This document shows positions 1 to 12,100 of a stretch of 64,000 bases of DNA, piece after piece. The notes under the pieces are model-generated. The model was not told the DNA's origin. It was given only the letters and a program-made list of their open reading frames with translations, and searched no databases. The stretch comes from Ulota crispa (lineage: Eukaryota > Streptophyta > Bryopsida > Orthotrichales > Orthotrichaceae). Position 1 is the first letter of the stretch. Every line of letters begins with the position of its first letter. The translations under genes were made by a program, and so were the position numbers. The DNA lies in assembly GCA_963920765.1 (NCBI GenBank), contig OY987243.1:22253419-22317418 (forward strand). Direction: 5' to 3'.

Positions 1-12
1 ATTTATTGTCAA

Positions 13-646
13 CTAAGGTAGACATGCCCATTCCCAACCAGGGTTTTATTCCCAACTACTAGGGTGCTTTGGGTCTTACCACCCAATTTCTAAGCCTTGG
101 AATGTGATTTTTATCCATATTAAGATTAAGATGAATGAAGTCATGACATGTGTTTCAAAAGAAGGAAGGAAGTAGTGAACAAGAAGTGTTTTGGCTATGA
201 TCGGGATCAGGAGAGTCTAGTGAATGGGTATGGGTTCCGAACACTTTACGCACTTTAAAATTTCTATAAAACTCAATTTTCCATGAAAATTTCTGAAAAA
301 AATTATGTCACAATATTTTGAATGAAACCACCAAAGAAAAACTTGCGCCGCATTGTTGCTCTAATATGTTGTCTTGTAGGAGCTTAACCCTTAAACGACG
401 GGAAGGCCCTTTGCAACCAGTACAATACAACGTATTTTTGTTGTATTTGGAATGGATCCACACCTCTATTACATTTGAGACCAACAAAGAAGTTGGAGAA
501 TAGATCAATACAATTCTAGTGAGCTACTTGAAATCCCAAATTAAAATTCCTTATTGGTAACAAATAACAATTATACGTTAGCTTATATACTATGCCCTAT
601 AGACGTTTAAGGGTTAAATAATCGGGTATGGGTGGCTTTACCTTTG
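13..646. mobile_element. MITE of the TAAGGTRG-end family, interrupted
   Basis: The left end reads CTAAGGTAGACATGCCCATT and the right end near 646 is its imperfect inverse. The body matches 47804-48206 at about 80 percent by eye, so the two are copies of one element. This copy is split by a TTAA-flanked insertion at 388-613. No coding capacity is seen; the two small ORFs here fall inside repeat sequence. Confidence 0.6.
388..613. mobile_element. TTAA-inserted non-autonomous element (A)
   Basis: A 226-bp insertion with inverted ends CCCTTAAACG, flanked by TTAA at 384-387 and 614-617. The homologous host repeat at 48174-48177 has a single TTAA and no insertion, so the boundaries and the target duplication come from a filled/empty comparison. 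TTAA duplication with CCC-starting ends is the hallmark of piggyBac-type elements. Harbinger/Tourist elements (TTA or TAA targets) are the alternative. There is no transposase. Confidence 0.8.
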
Positions 647-1039
647 GTCGGATAGCTCCACTAGGGTTGCCAAATGGAGACACGACTTGGGAGTTGGGAC
701 CAGGATTCATTTTAGTGACAAATGCCACCTCTAACAGAATTCGACCAGTAGGGGATTGTCCCTCCAAATTTAATCCAATATGTCAAGGACAGCAAAGCAC
801 TCCCATCTGCCTAAAATGAACCCAATTTCGGACCGTTGCTGTTAAAGTTGTCCAGCTTCCCAAATTTGGGTAAATTTAGCAAACATTCAAACCCAAAACT
901 ATTTTAAGTTGTAGAAATGTGCTGAATATTCGGTGCTTAACACAGTCAGCACTTTACTAACCTAATCACATCTAGGATCAATATAGTTTTTTGGGCAAAT
1001 TTTGGGAATTTTTTTAGAGTGTCTTTACTTGACCTTTAA

Positions 1040-1850
1040 CCCCTAGAGGACTGTGGCTTTTATTTTGTCAAAAGACAATCAAATTTGCCATTTTTATGGT
1101 AAAGAGTGAAAAAGTTTAAAAACTGATCTTTTTGCATATCTAACCATAAGATCTTGTACTACACTGGTATAAGAATACATTAAAAAAATTAAAAACTTTG
1201 ACCGCACAGGTTGCAAGATTTTTACGCTTAAAGAGTAAAAAACACAAAAACAAATTGCACCTTGCATGATTAGATTATTTGACTTTGAATTTTTTTAACT
1301 TAAAATCTTTGCACCCCAAAGTTTGGAGGTTTAAATCTTTATGATGGAAATTTGAGTTGGGAACCATTGGAACAAATTTAAACAAAAATTATTTAATTTC
1401 CATTCTCAACAAAAAAAAGTAGAAGAAGGTATGAGATTGAACAAAAACTTAAATTGTTAATAACCCTACATTCAAAAATGAACTTTATAAGTTATTTTTT
1501 CAAGAAGATGCTTAAATTGCTCAATAAACAAGATTGTCCATAACTTTTTCATAATTAGTCCAAATGGAATGAACCAAAGCCTCAAATGTAGACAAAAATA
1601 CAATCTATGAGATTTTTTTTTAATTCAAGTTTTTGTAAAAAAAAATTGCTACTTAGTCTCCTCAAATTTGTGCATATTTGAGCATAACTTTTGCTCCCAG
1701 GCATAGATGGGAACACAAATTATATTTCCAAAAATCAATATGTTTTTCTATCTTCACAAAAAGTTTCAAAAAATCAAGTCAAAATTTAAGACCGTAGGTA
1801 ATTGCCCAAAATCCCATTTGTCCCGTGAAGGCACAACTGTCCTATAGGGA
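1040..1850. mobile_element. TTAA-inserted non-autonomous element (B)
   Basis: The left end CCCCTAGAGGACTGT and the inverse of the right end, TCCCTATAGGACAGT, match. TTAA flanks both sides (1036-1039 and 1851-1854). The element is 811 bp, AT-rich and non-coding. The sequence just inside the right end (ACTTTGGGC/ATTTTGGGC-like with GGGACAA) recurs at the right ends of the elements at 2659-3423 and 19620-20542, so these are one family. Confidence 0.7.
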
Positions 1851-2109
1851 TTAATCTAAGACCTAGGACAAGGTTTTGGCAGTCACTTCTTGGGATGCTT
1901 TTTGAGCCTTACTTGTCTTGTATCTAGGCCTTGCGTTTCGCAAAGATATTATATTGCTTTCATTGCTTGGTGTTATTGCTTCGTTTGCCATATTTGTCTC
2001 TAACTCTTCCTTGTTATTCTTTTTTGTTTCGTTTCTTGTTTTTAGGGTGTGATGCAGAGAGAGGCGTGCCTTGTGGAAAGATAGAAGATGAATATTGTTG
2101 GGTTGTAGT

Positions 2110-2498
2110 TAAGGTGGAAGCACTCATAACCGATAATTTAAGCGATTCTACAGAAAACTACAAAGAGTTTGAGGGAAATTTGATTTTTCCCATGTATTAA
2201 GATAAGAAATATTGGGATTACAATTTTTTCATAATTTTATTTGCAAAACTGAAATTACTGTGAATTTTGGGAGTCAAAAAGTGTTTTTTACCCATTGCCA
2301 ATTTCTAGATGTATGTAATTCTGATACTAACCAAACTAATTTCAGCTCATTACTTTGTACCTCAACTTGGGACATGTGGAATGACTTGATTAGCCCCAAC
2401 TTTGAAAAAGTCAAAAAAACGCATTCCAAAGCACCTATCCTTGCTCATGGTGGAAATATAGGTATGGGACATTATCAGCTATGGGTGCTTCCACCTTA
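2110..2498. mobile_element. MITE of the TAAGGTRG-end family
   Basis: The left end TAAGGTGGAAGCACTCATAA and the right end are inverted copies over about 28 bp. TA lies at each edge, as in the other members at 39234, 43023, 45943, 47804 and 54168. The interior has two short ORFs (up to 95 codons) with no recognisable protein. Confidence 0.55.
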
Positions 2499-2658
2499 GA
2501 GCATGGAGGACAAGACAAGTGTGATGGTGACTACAACCTTAATTTACATATTTACCGGCCACATTTTACCACTGGCTTCAATATTTGCCATGAAGGTGGA
2601 GTGGAGATGCTTACCTCAGTTTGGCATTGGCAACTTGAACACTAAAGTTAACCCTTAA

Positions 2659-3137
2659 CCCCTACAGGCCCAAGCACTGATTTTTGGGAAAATAGCAATT
2701 TTGAGCAGCTCACTACAAGTGGATGCTTCCTCTTTTTTCATTGGAATTTTCAAACATGATGTGCCCAAGGAGTAGCTTGAAGGTCCAACAATTTTCATGA
2801 CTTTGACTACACAGTTCAAAAGTTATTGCATGATATGTTGTTTTTTTTTAAACTTTGGGCAGCCTCGGCAGCTCATAAAACTTCATTAAATATGACACTT
2901 TTTTTTGGGAATAGGTTCATTAGGCTTATCTAAACATGGGAAGCTTTGAATCATTCAATTTTGATGAACAAAGTGAAAGTTATGAGAAGTTTTAGTTTGT
3001 GGGTAGGTATGGAGTCTCTCAAAACCTACCTACCCACAAACTAAAACTTCTTGTAACTTTTGTCTCATTAATTGGAATCAAATGATTCAAAGCTTCCCAC
3101 GTACATATAAGTCTAAAGAACCTATTCCAAACATATA

Positions 3138-3188
<51 letters not shown>

Positions 3189-3423
3189 TTTTTAAATAAG
3201 TTCTTTGAGCTGCCCAAGCTGCCTAAAGTTTTAAAAAAAATAGCATATCATGCAATAACTTTTGAACCATGAAGTCAAAAGTTATGAAAGTTATTGGGCC
3301 TTCAAGCTACTCCTTGGACACATCATGTGTGAGAATTTCAAAGAAAATGGATAAAAATTCCACTTGTAGTGAGCTGCCCAAAATCCATTTTGTCCTCTAA
3401 AGGGACAAGTGGGATTTTAGGGA
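2659..3423. mobile_element. TTAA-inserted foldback element (C) nested in D
   Basis: The left end CCCCTACAGGCCC is flanked by TTAA at 2655-2658, and the right end TAGGGA by TTAA at 3424-3427. Almost the whole 765 bp folds back on itself: the arm 2690-3010 is the imperfect inverse of 3020-3390, meeting at a near-perfect palindrome around 3000-3050. A (TA)n tract at about 3135-3186 has expanded in the right arm only. A transcript would form a long hairpin. Confidence 0.7.
3135..3186. repeat. (TA)n microsatellite
   Basis: An almost pure TA dinucleotide run inside the right arm of the foldback element at 2659-3423. Similar runs occur at 8824-8847 and 13855-13947. Confidence 0.95.
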
Positions 3424-3876
3424 TTAAAGGACGGATGGATCACCGTGGCTTGCCTTGCTTGTAGTAGTCTATAGTGTTTTGCACATGGGCACCAATAGTA
3501 TTGCTTCAAAAAGTTTGAAAAGTCAACAGTGCATGGTGCCCTCATGAAAATTGCAAGAAGGGCAGCTTGGGAGCTAACACCATGTTTGTGAATCTTATCA
3601 CTATTTGGGTTACAAAAAAAATGAATGCATCTCAAGAAGTGATTTTTTGTCTTCATTTGTCTTACATGATGGACCATGTGTTTATTGTCACTTCTGAAAA
3701 AAATTAGATAAAAAACCACTTTTTTGAATCACAAAATCATTTTCAGAGCTGGAGAACATTCTTTGCCCTCCTCAATGTTTAGGGGTTAAAATGAATGGGG
3801 TGAAGAATTGGACAAAATTACCTATTACTCTACAAAAACAAGGTATGATTCAAAATTTGGAAGAGGGTTGTTTTTA

Positions 3877-4733
3877 GGGATAATTTGAAAAATACCCTTG
3901 TACTTTATTGTATTTTGAAAAGTGCCCTTGTAAATTTTGAAATTGCAAAAATACCCCGTGGAATTGCAACAGTACCGTTGTCTTTCCATAGTTCTTTTGT
4001 ACTCTAGAGTATTGTTCTATTAAACAATATTGTTGTGCAATGATCGCATTGCCACAAGCTTGTAAGCAAGCTAGAAAATCATTGTGTATTTCCAAAATGG
4101 AATTGATACATGTACCATCTCTTCTTGACTATTCTACCACATTGTAATATGTATGTTCACTATTAACAATATTCAAAGAAGTGTGGACCTCCGGAAAAAC
4201 ATCAATAATTCGAATATATAACCTGACATAGAAGATGCCATTTTTCATTTTGTTTTTAGCTTTTAATCCTGCTCAATATATCAATTTAAAAAAGAAAAAT
4301 CAAACTAAACATGATTTAGATTTTTTAATTGATACTATGAGCAGGATCTAAAGCTAAAAAAATTAAAGTTGCAACTTCTATGTCAAGTTGTATTTTCAAA
4401 TTAGTAATGTTTTTCTTGTGGTCCACACCTATTTTAATATTGTAAATATTGACCATATATATTAGGGTGTGGTAGAATAGTCAAGAAGGGGTGTTACATA
4501 TATCAATTCCCAATTTGAAAATGCACAATGATTTTTGCTTGCTTACATGCTTGTGGCAATGCGATCATTGCACAACAATATTGTTTAACACAATGGTATT
4601 CTAGAGTACAACAAAACTATAGAAAGACAGTAGTACTATTGCAGTTCTATAGGGATATTTTTTGCAATTTTGAAATTTACACGGGTGCTTTTCAAAAAAT
4701 GAAAAATTACAGGGGTATTTTTCAAATTTTCCC
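3877..4733. mobile_element. Foldback (Mutator-like) MITE, 857 bp
   Basis: The arms 3877-4160 and 4455-4733 are inverted copies, and the central loop is itself partly palindromic. The ends are GGGATAATTTGAAAAATACC and GGGAAAATTTGAAAAATACC. Words like TACCCTTG and TACCCC recur about every 35 bp inside each arm. The flanking 9-mers TTGTTTTTA and TATTTTCTA match at 6 of 9 positions, possibly a decayed 9-bp target duplication. The ORFs 3874-4095 (-) and 4528-4743 (+) give nearly the same peptide only because they lie in the two arms. Confidence 0.65.
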
Positions 4734-4742
4734 TATTTTCTA

Positions 4743-6243
4743 AAAGACTTTGGGCATTACAAGGGTAATAAAAATTGTTTGTTTATTGTTTCTTTTGGAT
4801 TGACAACTTTTAACAAATATAAAACCGAAGTTTATAAAACAATACAAAGAAGGTTCACAGTGGTTCTACAACTCTTAAGACGTACCTACAGTTACAATCC
4901 AACTAATATTTAGAGGACTTGGACTTACTGGCTTGACTTGTGCACATGCATTTAGGAGAGCTTCCATTCTTCAAAGGCAAGTGTGGCTGATGAAGACATT
5001 ATCATTTAATTAATAATGTCCCGAAGAGTCGATTTTCATGCAAGGACAATTTTGGTAAAGTTTGCAAAAACAAACAAAATAGTGAACCAATACCCATACA
5101 AAGAAGTGTGGCATATGTCAACATTTAATTTTTGTATTTTTTCAAGGTAGAGCAACTCGCACCCTAGAATGCATGCTGGTAAGGAAATTTTGCCTAAAAC
5201 TCGAAAGCATGAATGATAAGTGAAAGTTCATCCAATAAACTACTAATATAAGCAATTTTCATCCAAAATTTGGTGAACTAGGTTTTCACTCAAGTAAGGA
5301 TCTTGCGATTTCATCCAATTTTTTATGAAAATTTCTTAGTGTATTGGTTGCCAGCCGCCTTTCAAGGTAAGATTTAGGCAAAAATTTGCCAAGAAATTAA
5401 ACGCTGGCATATGTGCAAAAGAATAATTGGCAAACTTGGCTAGTGTGAATGTTTCAAGTTTACAACATTATTTTTCAAGAGTTTTGGTGATTATGAAATG
5501 GTCAAATTTGGTAATTGACTTTGACCTCATGTAGCAAGTTACCACATTTATGTAATTTATTGCAATAATTTAAAAAAACTTTAAATGAGGCGTATAATAT
5601 ACCATTGGAAAGGTGTTGTCAAGAGTTTTCCAACAACAAATCATGCAATTAGTTGGGATATAAACTACACTCTTGGAAATATGTTGAAGATTTTATGGCA
5701 ATGCATTGTGACGTTTTCAATTCATCTTACACTTCAATTATAACAAGGCAATCCTACTCGTTCACTTGTTTCCTCCCTATTCACCTAGAAGTGAGTAACA
5801 AAACTTTTGTTTACCAAAGTAGGAATATGCTCTACCAACATTTATAAAATCTTTGGATTTTGGCCAACTTAACTAGCACATGTAAGTATGCCCTTAGCAA
5901 GGTTGCTTGCCTTGTTTCATGATAGCATGCCTAAATATAATAGCATGCCTAAAAGCATATATTAGTTCTATTGATATTTAGGTTTAATAAAATTTAGTGC
6001 CACATTCTAAGTAAATATCTTGTAAATACGCATGGTGTTTGCACACCCAAAAGACACTTTTTGTTTTTGTATTTTTTACATATTTCAAAAATGATGGTAT
6101 AACATTTATTAGGTGCAAAAATTATAAAGATTTGCTATAAATTTCAAGCAATTTTAAGAACTCATGTTTGTGTATAAAACAATTACAACAAGAAAGTGCA
6201 CTTGACTAACTGTAGAAATAGGAATTGCATTGAATGTAGGGAA
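4743..6243. other. Gene-free AT-rich intergenic sequence
   Basis: No ORF above 64 codons and no recognisable protein, RNA gene or clear element end. Reads as degraded intergenic DNA. Confidence 0.5.
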
Positions 6244-6652
6244 TTATTAAAGCCACACCCAAAATTGTTAACACTACACTCTTGTGAGCATGTAAATTTG
6301 AGAATTTAATGTTTTTAAAAATTATTCAAGTGGTCCATCATTCATTCAATCACGGTATTAGTGTATTACCACCTCCTTAATAGTAAAAAGAACAAATACA
6401 AATATCTGATGAATTTTGATTGCACCATTGTTGGTTTTTTTATATATTTTTGCTTTGAGTAATTCAAATGTCATGTATTTTCAATTTCAATTTCAAATAA
6501 TCCAATTTTTTTGAATATAACCTTAGGATGATAGAGCCCAAACCATTTTTTTGATTCAAATGTAAAATAATCAATATTAAATTTCATATTTCATGCTCAA
6601 AGCACATCTTGAGGTGTGACATTAGCAATTTTGGGTGTGGCTTTAGCAGTTC
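6244..6652. mobile_element. MITE with AAAGCCACACCCAAAATT ends
   Basis: The left end around 6244-6273 (TTAAAGCCACACCCAAAATT) and the inverse of 6621-6652 (GCTAAAGCCACACCCAAAAT) match over about 28 bp. The roughly 409-bp interior is AT-rich and non-coding. No convincing target duplication was found, so the superfamily is unassigned. Confidence 0.55.
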
Positions 6653-9183
6653 TTTAAATATATATCTAATTATGTTTTCAAATAATATAGTTGAAAAATG
6701 AATGCATATGGTTGGTATGAATTTTGAGAAATGTGCTGATTAGAATGGTGTTTTAAAATAATTTGGTCAATCGCACGGGGTTGGAAAAGTGCATATACCT
6801 TATGAATTGACGTGGCCTCTTTTGTATCTAAAAACTTAAACCTTTAAACACATGCTACATTTTTCACATCAAAGAATAAAGATGAACAAAATGTTTGAAG
6901 GAAAGAAGACATCGGTTCACTTCTAAAGAGTGAGATAAAGTTTATATTTGAGTTTTGATTGCTATTCTATCATTGAACTACGAGATTGTTGCTCTTGCAG
7001 TTGCTATAGGAAATAATCTTTGCCCTTGTTAAATGCATTTTTTGTTAAAACCAAACAATGAAATTGCTTGTGTTGTCATTAATACTATCCAATAATCAAC
7101 TACTTTCTTTTTATTGCTAAATTAAAGATGCATTATTTAGGGACCATCTCCTAGGAAGAAAATATCAAAGATATAGTTGATTTGCTCAAATGTGTTACTT
7201 CTTGATGCAAATTAGTTGTGCTAGCTTCCCATGTGTACAAGCAACTTACTAATCTATTAAACATCATCAATACACAATAGACACATTTTGTGTATAGTTC
7301 ATGCATAAAGTGATATTTTGAAATAATTCTTTTTGTTCTAATTATAATATTTACACATGATCTATAAGTATAAACTCAAGTAAGCATTTTAATATGTTAA
7401 TTATGAAATAACTCACTTATGCTTTAAAGATGAAGTTTCTCTTCCTTGTGATTGGTGAAATTAATTTAAGTAATATAGGGTTTTCCAATGTTCCTAATTA
7501 TTTTAAAGATAAATGGCAAGTTTTAAGAAACTTTACACAATGTTCCCCACATACTTAAAGACTACATATTTTTCATCCACTTTTGCAAAACTTTGTTCAA
7601 ATTTACTTCCTTTATGTAGTTTACTACAAGTAATATTTGATTCTTTGAGCATCACTAAGAAAATCAATTCCTTGTCAAGACATTTTTTGCATTCCTTTCT
7701 AATATTCTCTTTGTCAAAACATTAACCCATCCTTTTATGATTAATTTTGAACACTCAACCTTGTTCCTTCATTTGTAATTGATTTGCTAGCATCATACTC
7801 TTCTTTTATGGACTGTATCCAACTAGTTGGATTTATAGATTTTGTATTAAAAATTACAAGTAAATTTTTCAACTGCTCAAGAGATCTAACAAATCCTATA
7901 ATTTACATTTTCAAACATTTGTACCTTACAATTTATTTTATAAACACAAGTGTATGTAAAATAAGTAAAGAAATAAAAAAAATGCACTTCAATAGCACAA
8001 GATCCATCAACCAGAATCATCATTTAGTTTTTTAAATTATTACACTACTGTACAATAATTTAAAAAAAAAAAAAAAAAAATTGGCTTAGACAAAGAGGTA
8101 AAGTTCCAAGTTGTTTGTTTATCCAACACAAATTATTGTCATGTCCATCTTTGTTTGTTAACGTTTGAGTTAGACTTTCTACTATGGTTTAAGTTAGGGT
8201 TCAATTTCAAATCCTATTTTAACCAATTGCAGGTGTTATCAAGGAGCATTCACTTTGTTTGCATTTCCTTCACTACTATACTTGGAGTTGCCGCAATAGC
8301 GTCAGCAACAATTGCCATAGATCCTAACCCTGCCTAGATCATTGCTTCTATCAGTTAAAAAGCTGCATTATAATTTTCCTACTTTCTTGCTCTCTACTAT
8401 TGTTGTGTTGTTATCTAATTGTCATTTATACTTGTAATAAACACCATCTATTTCATTTTGTGTGTTTTATTTAAAACCAATAAAAGAAGTCTTAAATACA
8501 TTAAAGTATCAAATCATGTAAATATAACTTGCAAAATTTGGATGCTCTAGTACAAGGAAAGATCCTATAAAATAAATTAGCAATACTAACTTGCGCAATG
8601 GTTATTGCTATTACAGTTTATGTAATGTCAGATAGAGACGGGTTATGTAAAGAAGTCAATCAGAATAATACATGTTTTGAAGGTTGTTTGTTCCTTTGTT
8701 CCATGAAGATCATATTATTGATTGCTTTTGCTAAGAGTACTTGTATATGTGAATAAAGTATCTTATTGAAATAATCAATGAGAGATATCTTAGCTATCTC
8801 TTCCTTTACTAATGGCTTCAATGATATATATATATATATATATATATTAATACTTATTTTTAACGCATTCTCAATTTCACGTATCAAATAAACTTAAAAG
8901 CTCATAGAGGTTGATGCTTACTACACTATGATTAAATTATTGGACTTTTATAATAAAGTTCAAAAATAAAATATAATGCAAAACATACATTTTACAAAGT
9001 CTTCTACAAAAACTCATGTGATAAAATCATAAAGAATAGAAACGTATAATCATAAAAACAAAAGATGTGATACCACAAAAATTGAGGCCAAATTATCAAA
9101 AAACCAAAAAAGTGCTATCACAAGTCCTAGATTTGTAATATCACAAGACTTGAGATTTGAAAGTTTAAAAATTTAAAATTTAA
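6653..9183. other. Gene-free AT-rich intergenic sequence
   Basis: About 2.5 kb at low GC with homopolymer runs (poly-A near 8065) and a short (TA)n run at 8824-8847. The ORFs 7513-7725, 7784-8035 and 8155-8337 show no domain or splice context. Nothing further can be supported. Confidence 0.5.
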
Positions 9184-12100
9184 AATAGTTAAATTACTAC
9201 AAAATAAAAAGACACTATGTCGGTCATGCAAATGTCATTTGCCTTATTTTGCAAGGTTGTTTTAAAAAAAAAAACGGGTAAGATTGATCAGCTTGAACAC
9301 ATAAGTTTTATTCTAAAGTTTCTAATTTTCGTGATATTACACTTTGTTTGCTTCTGTAATTACAGCCACATGTTTCATCCATCAATGTTCATCTATTTTT
9401 TGTTGTTGAGACTTTTTTATTTGATCCTCGTTGTTGAGACAACATGCGCACTTGCTTTTATTGTTGTGAATATATCACATTTTTTTTTTTGTTGCTGCAA
9501 ATGTTTTGCATACTTGATTTTTGTCATTGAGGTTTTTTCACGTGCTCATTGTTGTTGGTTTTGAATTGCATTGTTCACTTGCTTTTTATTGATGCATGAA
9601 GGTTTTTAATTTTTTTTGTAAAATAAATGAATTTTGTGGTTTATCTTCTATTTTTAATAGTTGAAGTTGACATTCAATTAATCGGTTTTTTTGTTTAAGG
9701 TGGTTTAGAATTTTGCATTTGCATATGTTATTATTATTGATGGTGATTTGTATGTGTTTTGATATTATTGTGAATCAATCCTTAGGTTGCAAAAATTTGT
9801 AGCTGAAATCATTAAAACAAGTTTTATTTATTTTATTTTAGTTTGCAAATCAAAATTTAATGATCTATGATTTAATAGCAATATTATATTGTATGAAATT
9901 ATTGTTTGACACAAATTCATTGTGCAAATATTGTAAAAAAGTGATTGAATGTATGTCAATATTTTACAAAACAAAAAAAAAGCTAGTTCAAGTTGTTTTT
10001 TCACTTAAAATGATCATTGGAATTGTTGGTTTAGAATTTTGATATTGAAGTAAGCTCTTTAACTTTGCATACTTATAAATACATATTAAAAGATATTTGT
10101 TTATGAAAAAAAAATTTATTTAGGCAAATATTTTGTAGTGATAAGATAATCCAAACATGCTAATATCCTAAAAAACCTTATTACAAGATGAAAAAATCAA
10201 TGTTTGCAATAGTAACAAAGTTGATATTATTCATAAAGCGGTAGTCATTCAAAAAGTGAATTTTTAAAGACATTTTATCAAACATTACCTCAATTCTTAA
10301 ATACAATATTTATAAATTTATTTAATTAAAAAGAATTTACATTTCTATTGCAATCTCAACTTATTGCATTCTTTAATTCAATTATATTATGTGCACAATT
10401 GTGTAGTATATGTTGCAATAATTATTTATTATGTGTAAATGAATTCCAATAGATTTGTTATGTTTTTAATTTACTAATTGATTTAATCTTCAATTAAAAT
10501 TCTAAATTTACACATTTTCTATTACTTATTTAATAAACCAATATGATGCATATAGTGTAATAGATGTGTTACTAGCAAAGACGACTTTCATAGAAACTGA
10601 TGTGCAAAATACTCAATTTTTTTTTAATGTAACTGCATTTTGAAATGAACAAAATAACAAATATTACAATCTTGATATGCCTCTAAAATAAATAGTGTGT
10701 CATATTTCAAATAACTCTTGCATAAATTATGACTTGTTTGCACGCATGCCGATTTTATATACATGGGTTAAAGTTGATTATTTTGAAATGCAACTATCTT
10801 TAATATTATGTAAAGTAAGAGAAATTTTTGACATATGAGGGTATTACACGTGGACAAATGCAATAAGCAAATTTTTATCGAAATGTAATATTGTCCAAAT
10901 TAAAAAATAATGATTTACAAATGTCACAAGTGTGAAGTTAAGGCTATCAAGGTTCAATTTTATAAAATTATTAAAAATTATTTGAAATCGTAAAATAACA
11001 AATACAATTAAAAATTGCGTAGCATCGCCTAATACAAATTCATATAATTTGCACTGCACATTATACCAATAATGTGGCAATACATTTATCAATAAGATGA
11101 TAATATAACCAATCTATTATTTGACCAACAAAACATAACCGCAAAGATTTAATATTAGATTTGATATTTTTATTATAATTATCTATAATAGAATTTTTAT
11201 TTTTATTTGCATGTAAAATATTATAAAAAATAATCACCTACATTATCATCTTGTCTGTCAATTATTTTTTAAAGTATGATTACACTTTTCTAGCATATAA
11301 AATAATAATTTTAATATTTTAAACTTATTTTTTGCAAATTTAACAGCTTCATATTTAGTGTCAAGGTTGGGTGTATACATGAGATTTGCGAAGTTTTCAA
11401 ATTTTTGAGTTACAATTATCAATCTTTTATTTTATCTATGATATTTTTTGCCCAAGTTTGAGCTCCAAAGTTAGCACCTTGAACTTAAAGCCCCCTTTTT
11501 ATTTTAATTTACAATTTTTAGTGAGAAAAAACGTCAAAAAACCTTAAAAAGTAGCTAAAGCTAATTTTAAGAAATAATTAAATGTACATAGATATATTGT
11601 ATACATTAACTATCTATTTTTTATTTTTAGTAAATTAAATATAATTAAAAAGGATAAAAATAAAAATAGCAAAATAGAAGTAAAATTCATTTTAAATCGG
11701 CAACGCTTTAAGGAAATTGGACTTAAAATAAAAATCAGCATAAACATTGTAAAATCCATTGGGAGTTCCACAAAAAATTCTAGGAAGTTTTGATTGTCAA
11801 ATTGCTTCGTCCGGACGATTAACCGTTGAAAGTAATGATAGAGTATTCTTAGAAAATTCTCAATTAGCGATAAAACCTCACAAAAAATAGGAATATGTTA
11901 TATTGTGTTGGTAAAACACTTCAACAAATTTGAAACCATTTCAAGTACGGGATCTATTTTAACGAACAATTTTGGACAACTTCAGCAGCTCCGCCGACGA
12001 ACGGCTCTTTAACTAAGGTTTTTGAAAAATTTGAGGTTCAAATTTGGCAAAAGAAGAATATTTTCTCACTCCCAAAATCTTTTTGAACAAGTTGGTGAAA

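Larger units (their letters stand above)
2652..3785. mobile_element. TTAA-inserted element (D), host of element C
   Basis: Flanked by TTAA at 2648-2651 and 3786-3789. The left end is CCC, then (after the nested element) TTAAAGGACGGATGG. The right end inverse is CCCCTAAACATTGAGG. Removing the nested 765-bp element and one TTAA leaves about 365 bp with an end CCCTTAAAGGAC like those of elements A and J. A 100-codon minus-strand ORF (3417-3719) lies in it and is not recognisable. Confidence 0.55.

Noticed and set aside
3874-4743. Two similar 71-73 codon ORFs suggesting a duplicated small gene
   Set aside because: They are the two arms of one palindromic element read on opposite strands.
9217-9564. 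115-codon hydrophobic ORF that could be a membrane protein
   Set aside because: It lies largely in the inverted end of a repeat element. Its Phe/Cys/Val richness follows from TTG/TTT-rich DNA, and there is no start or splice context.
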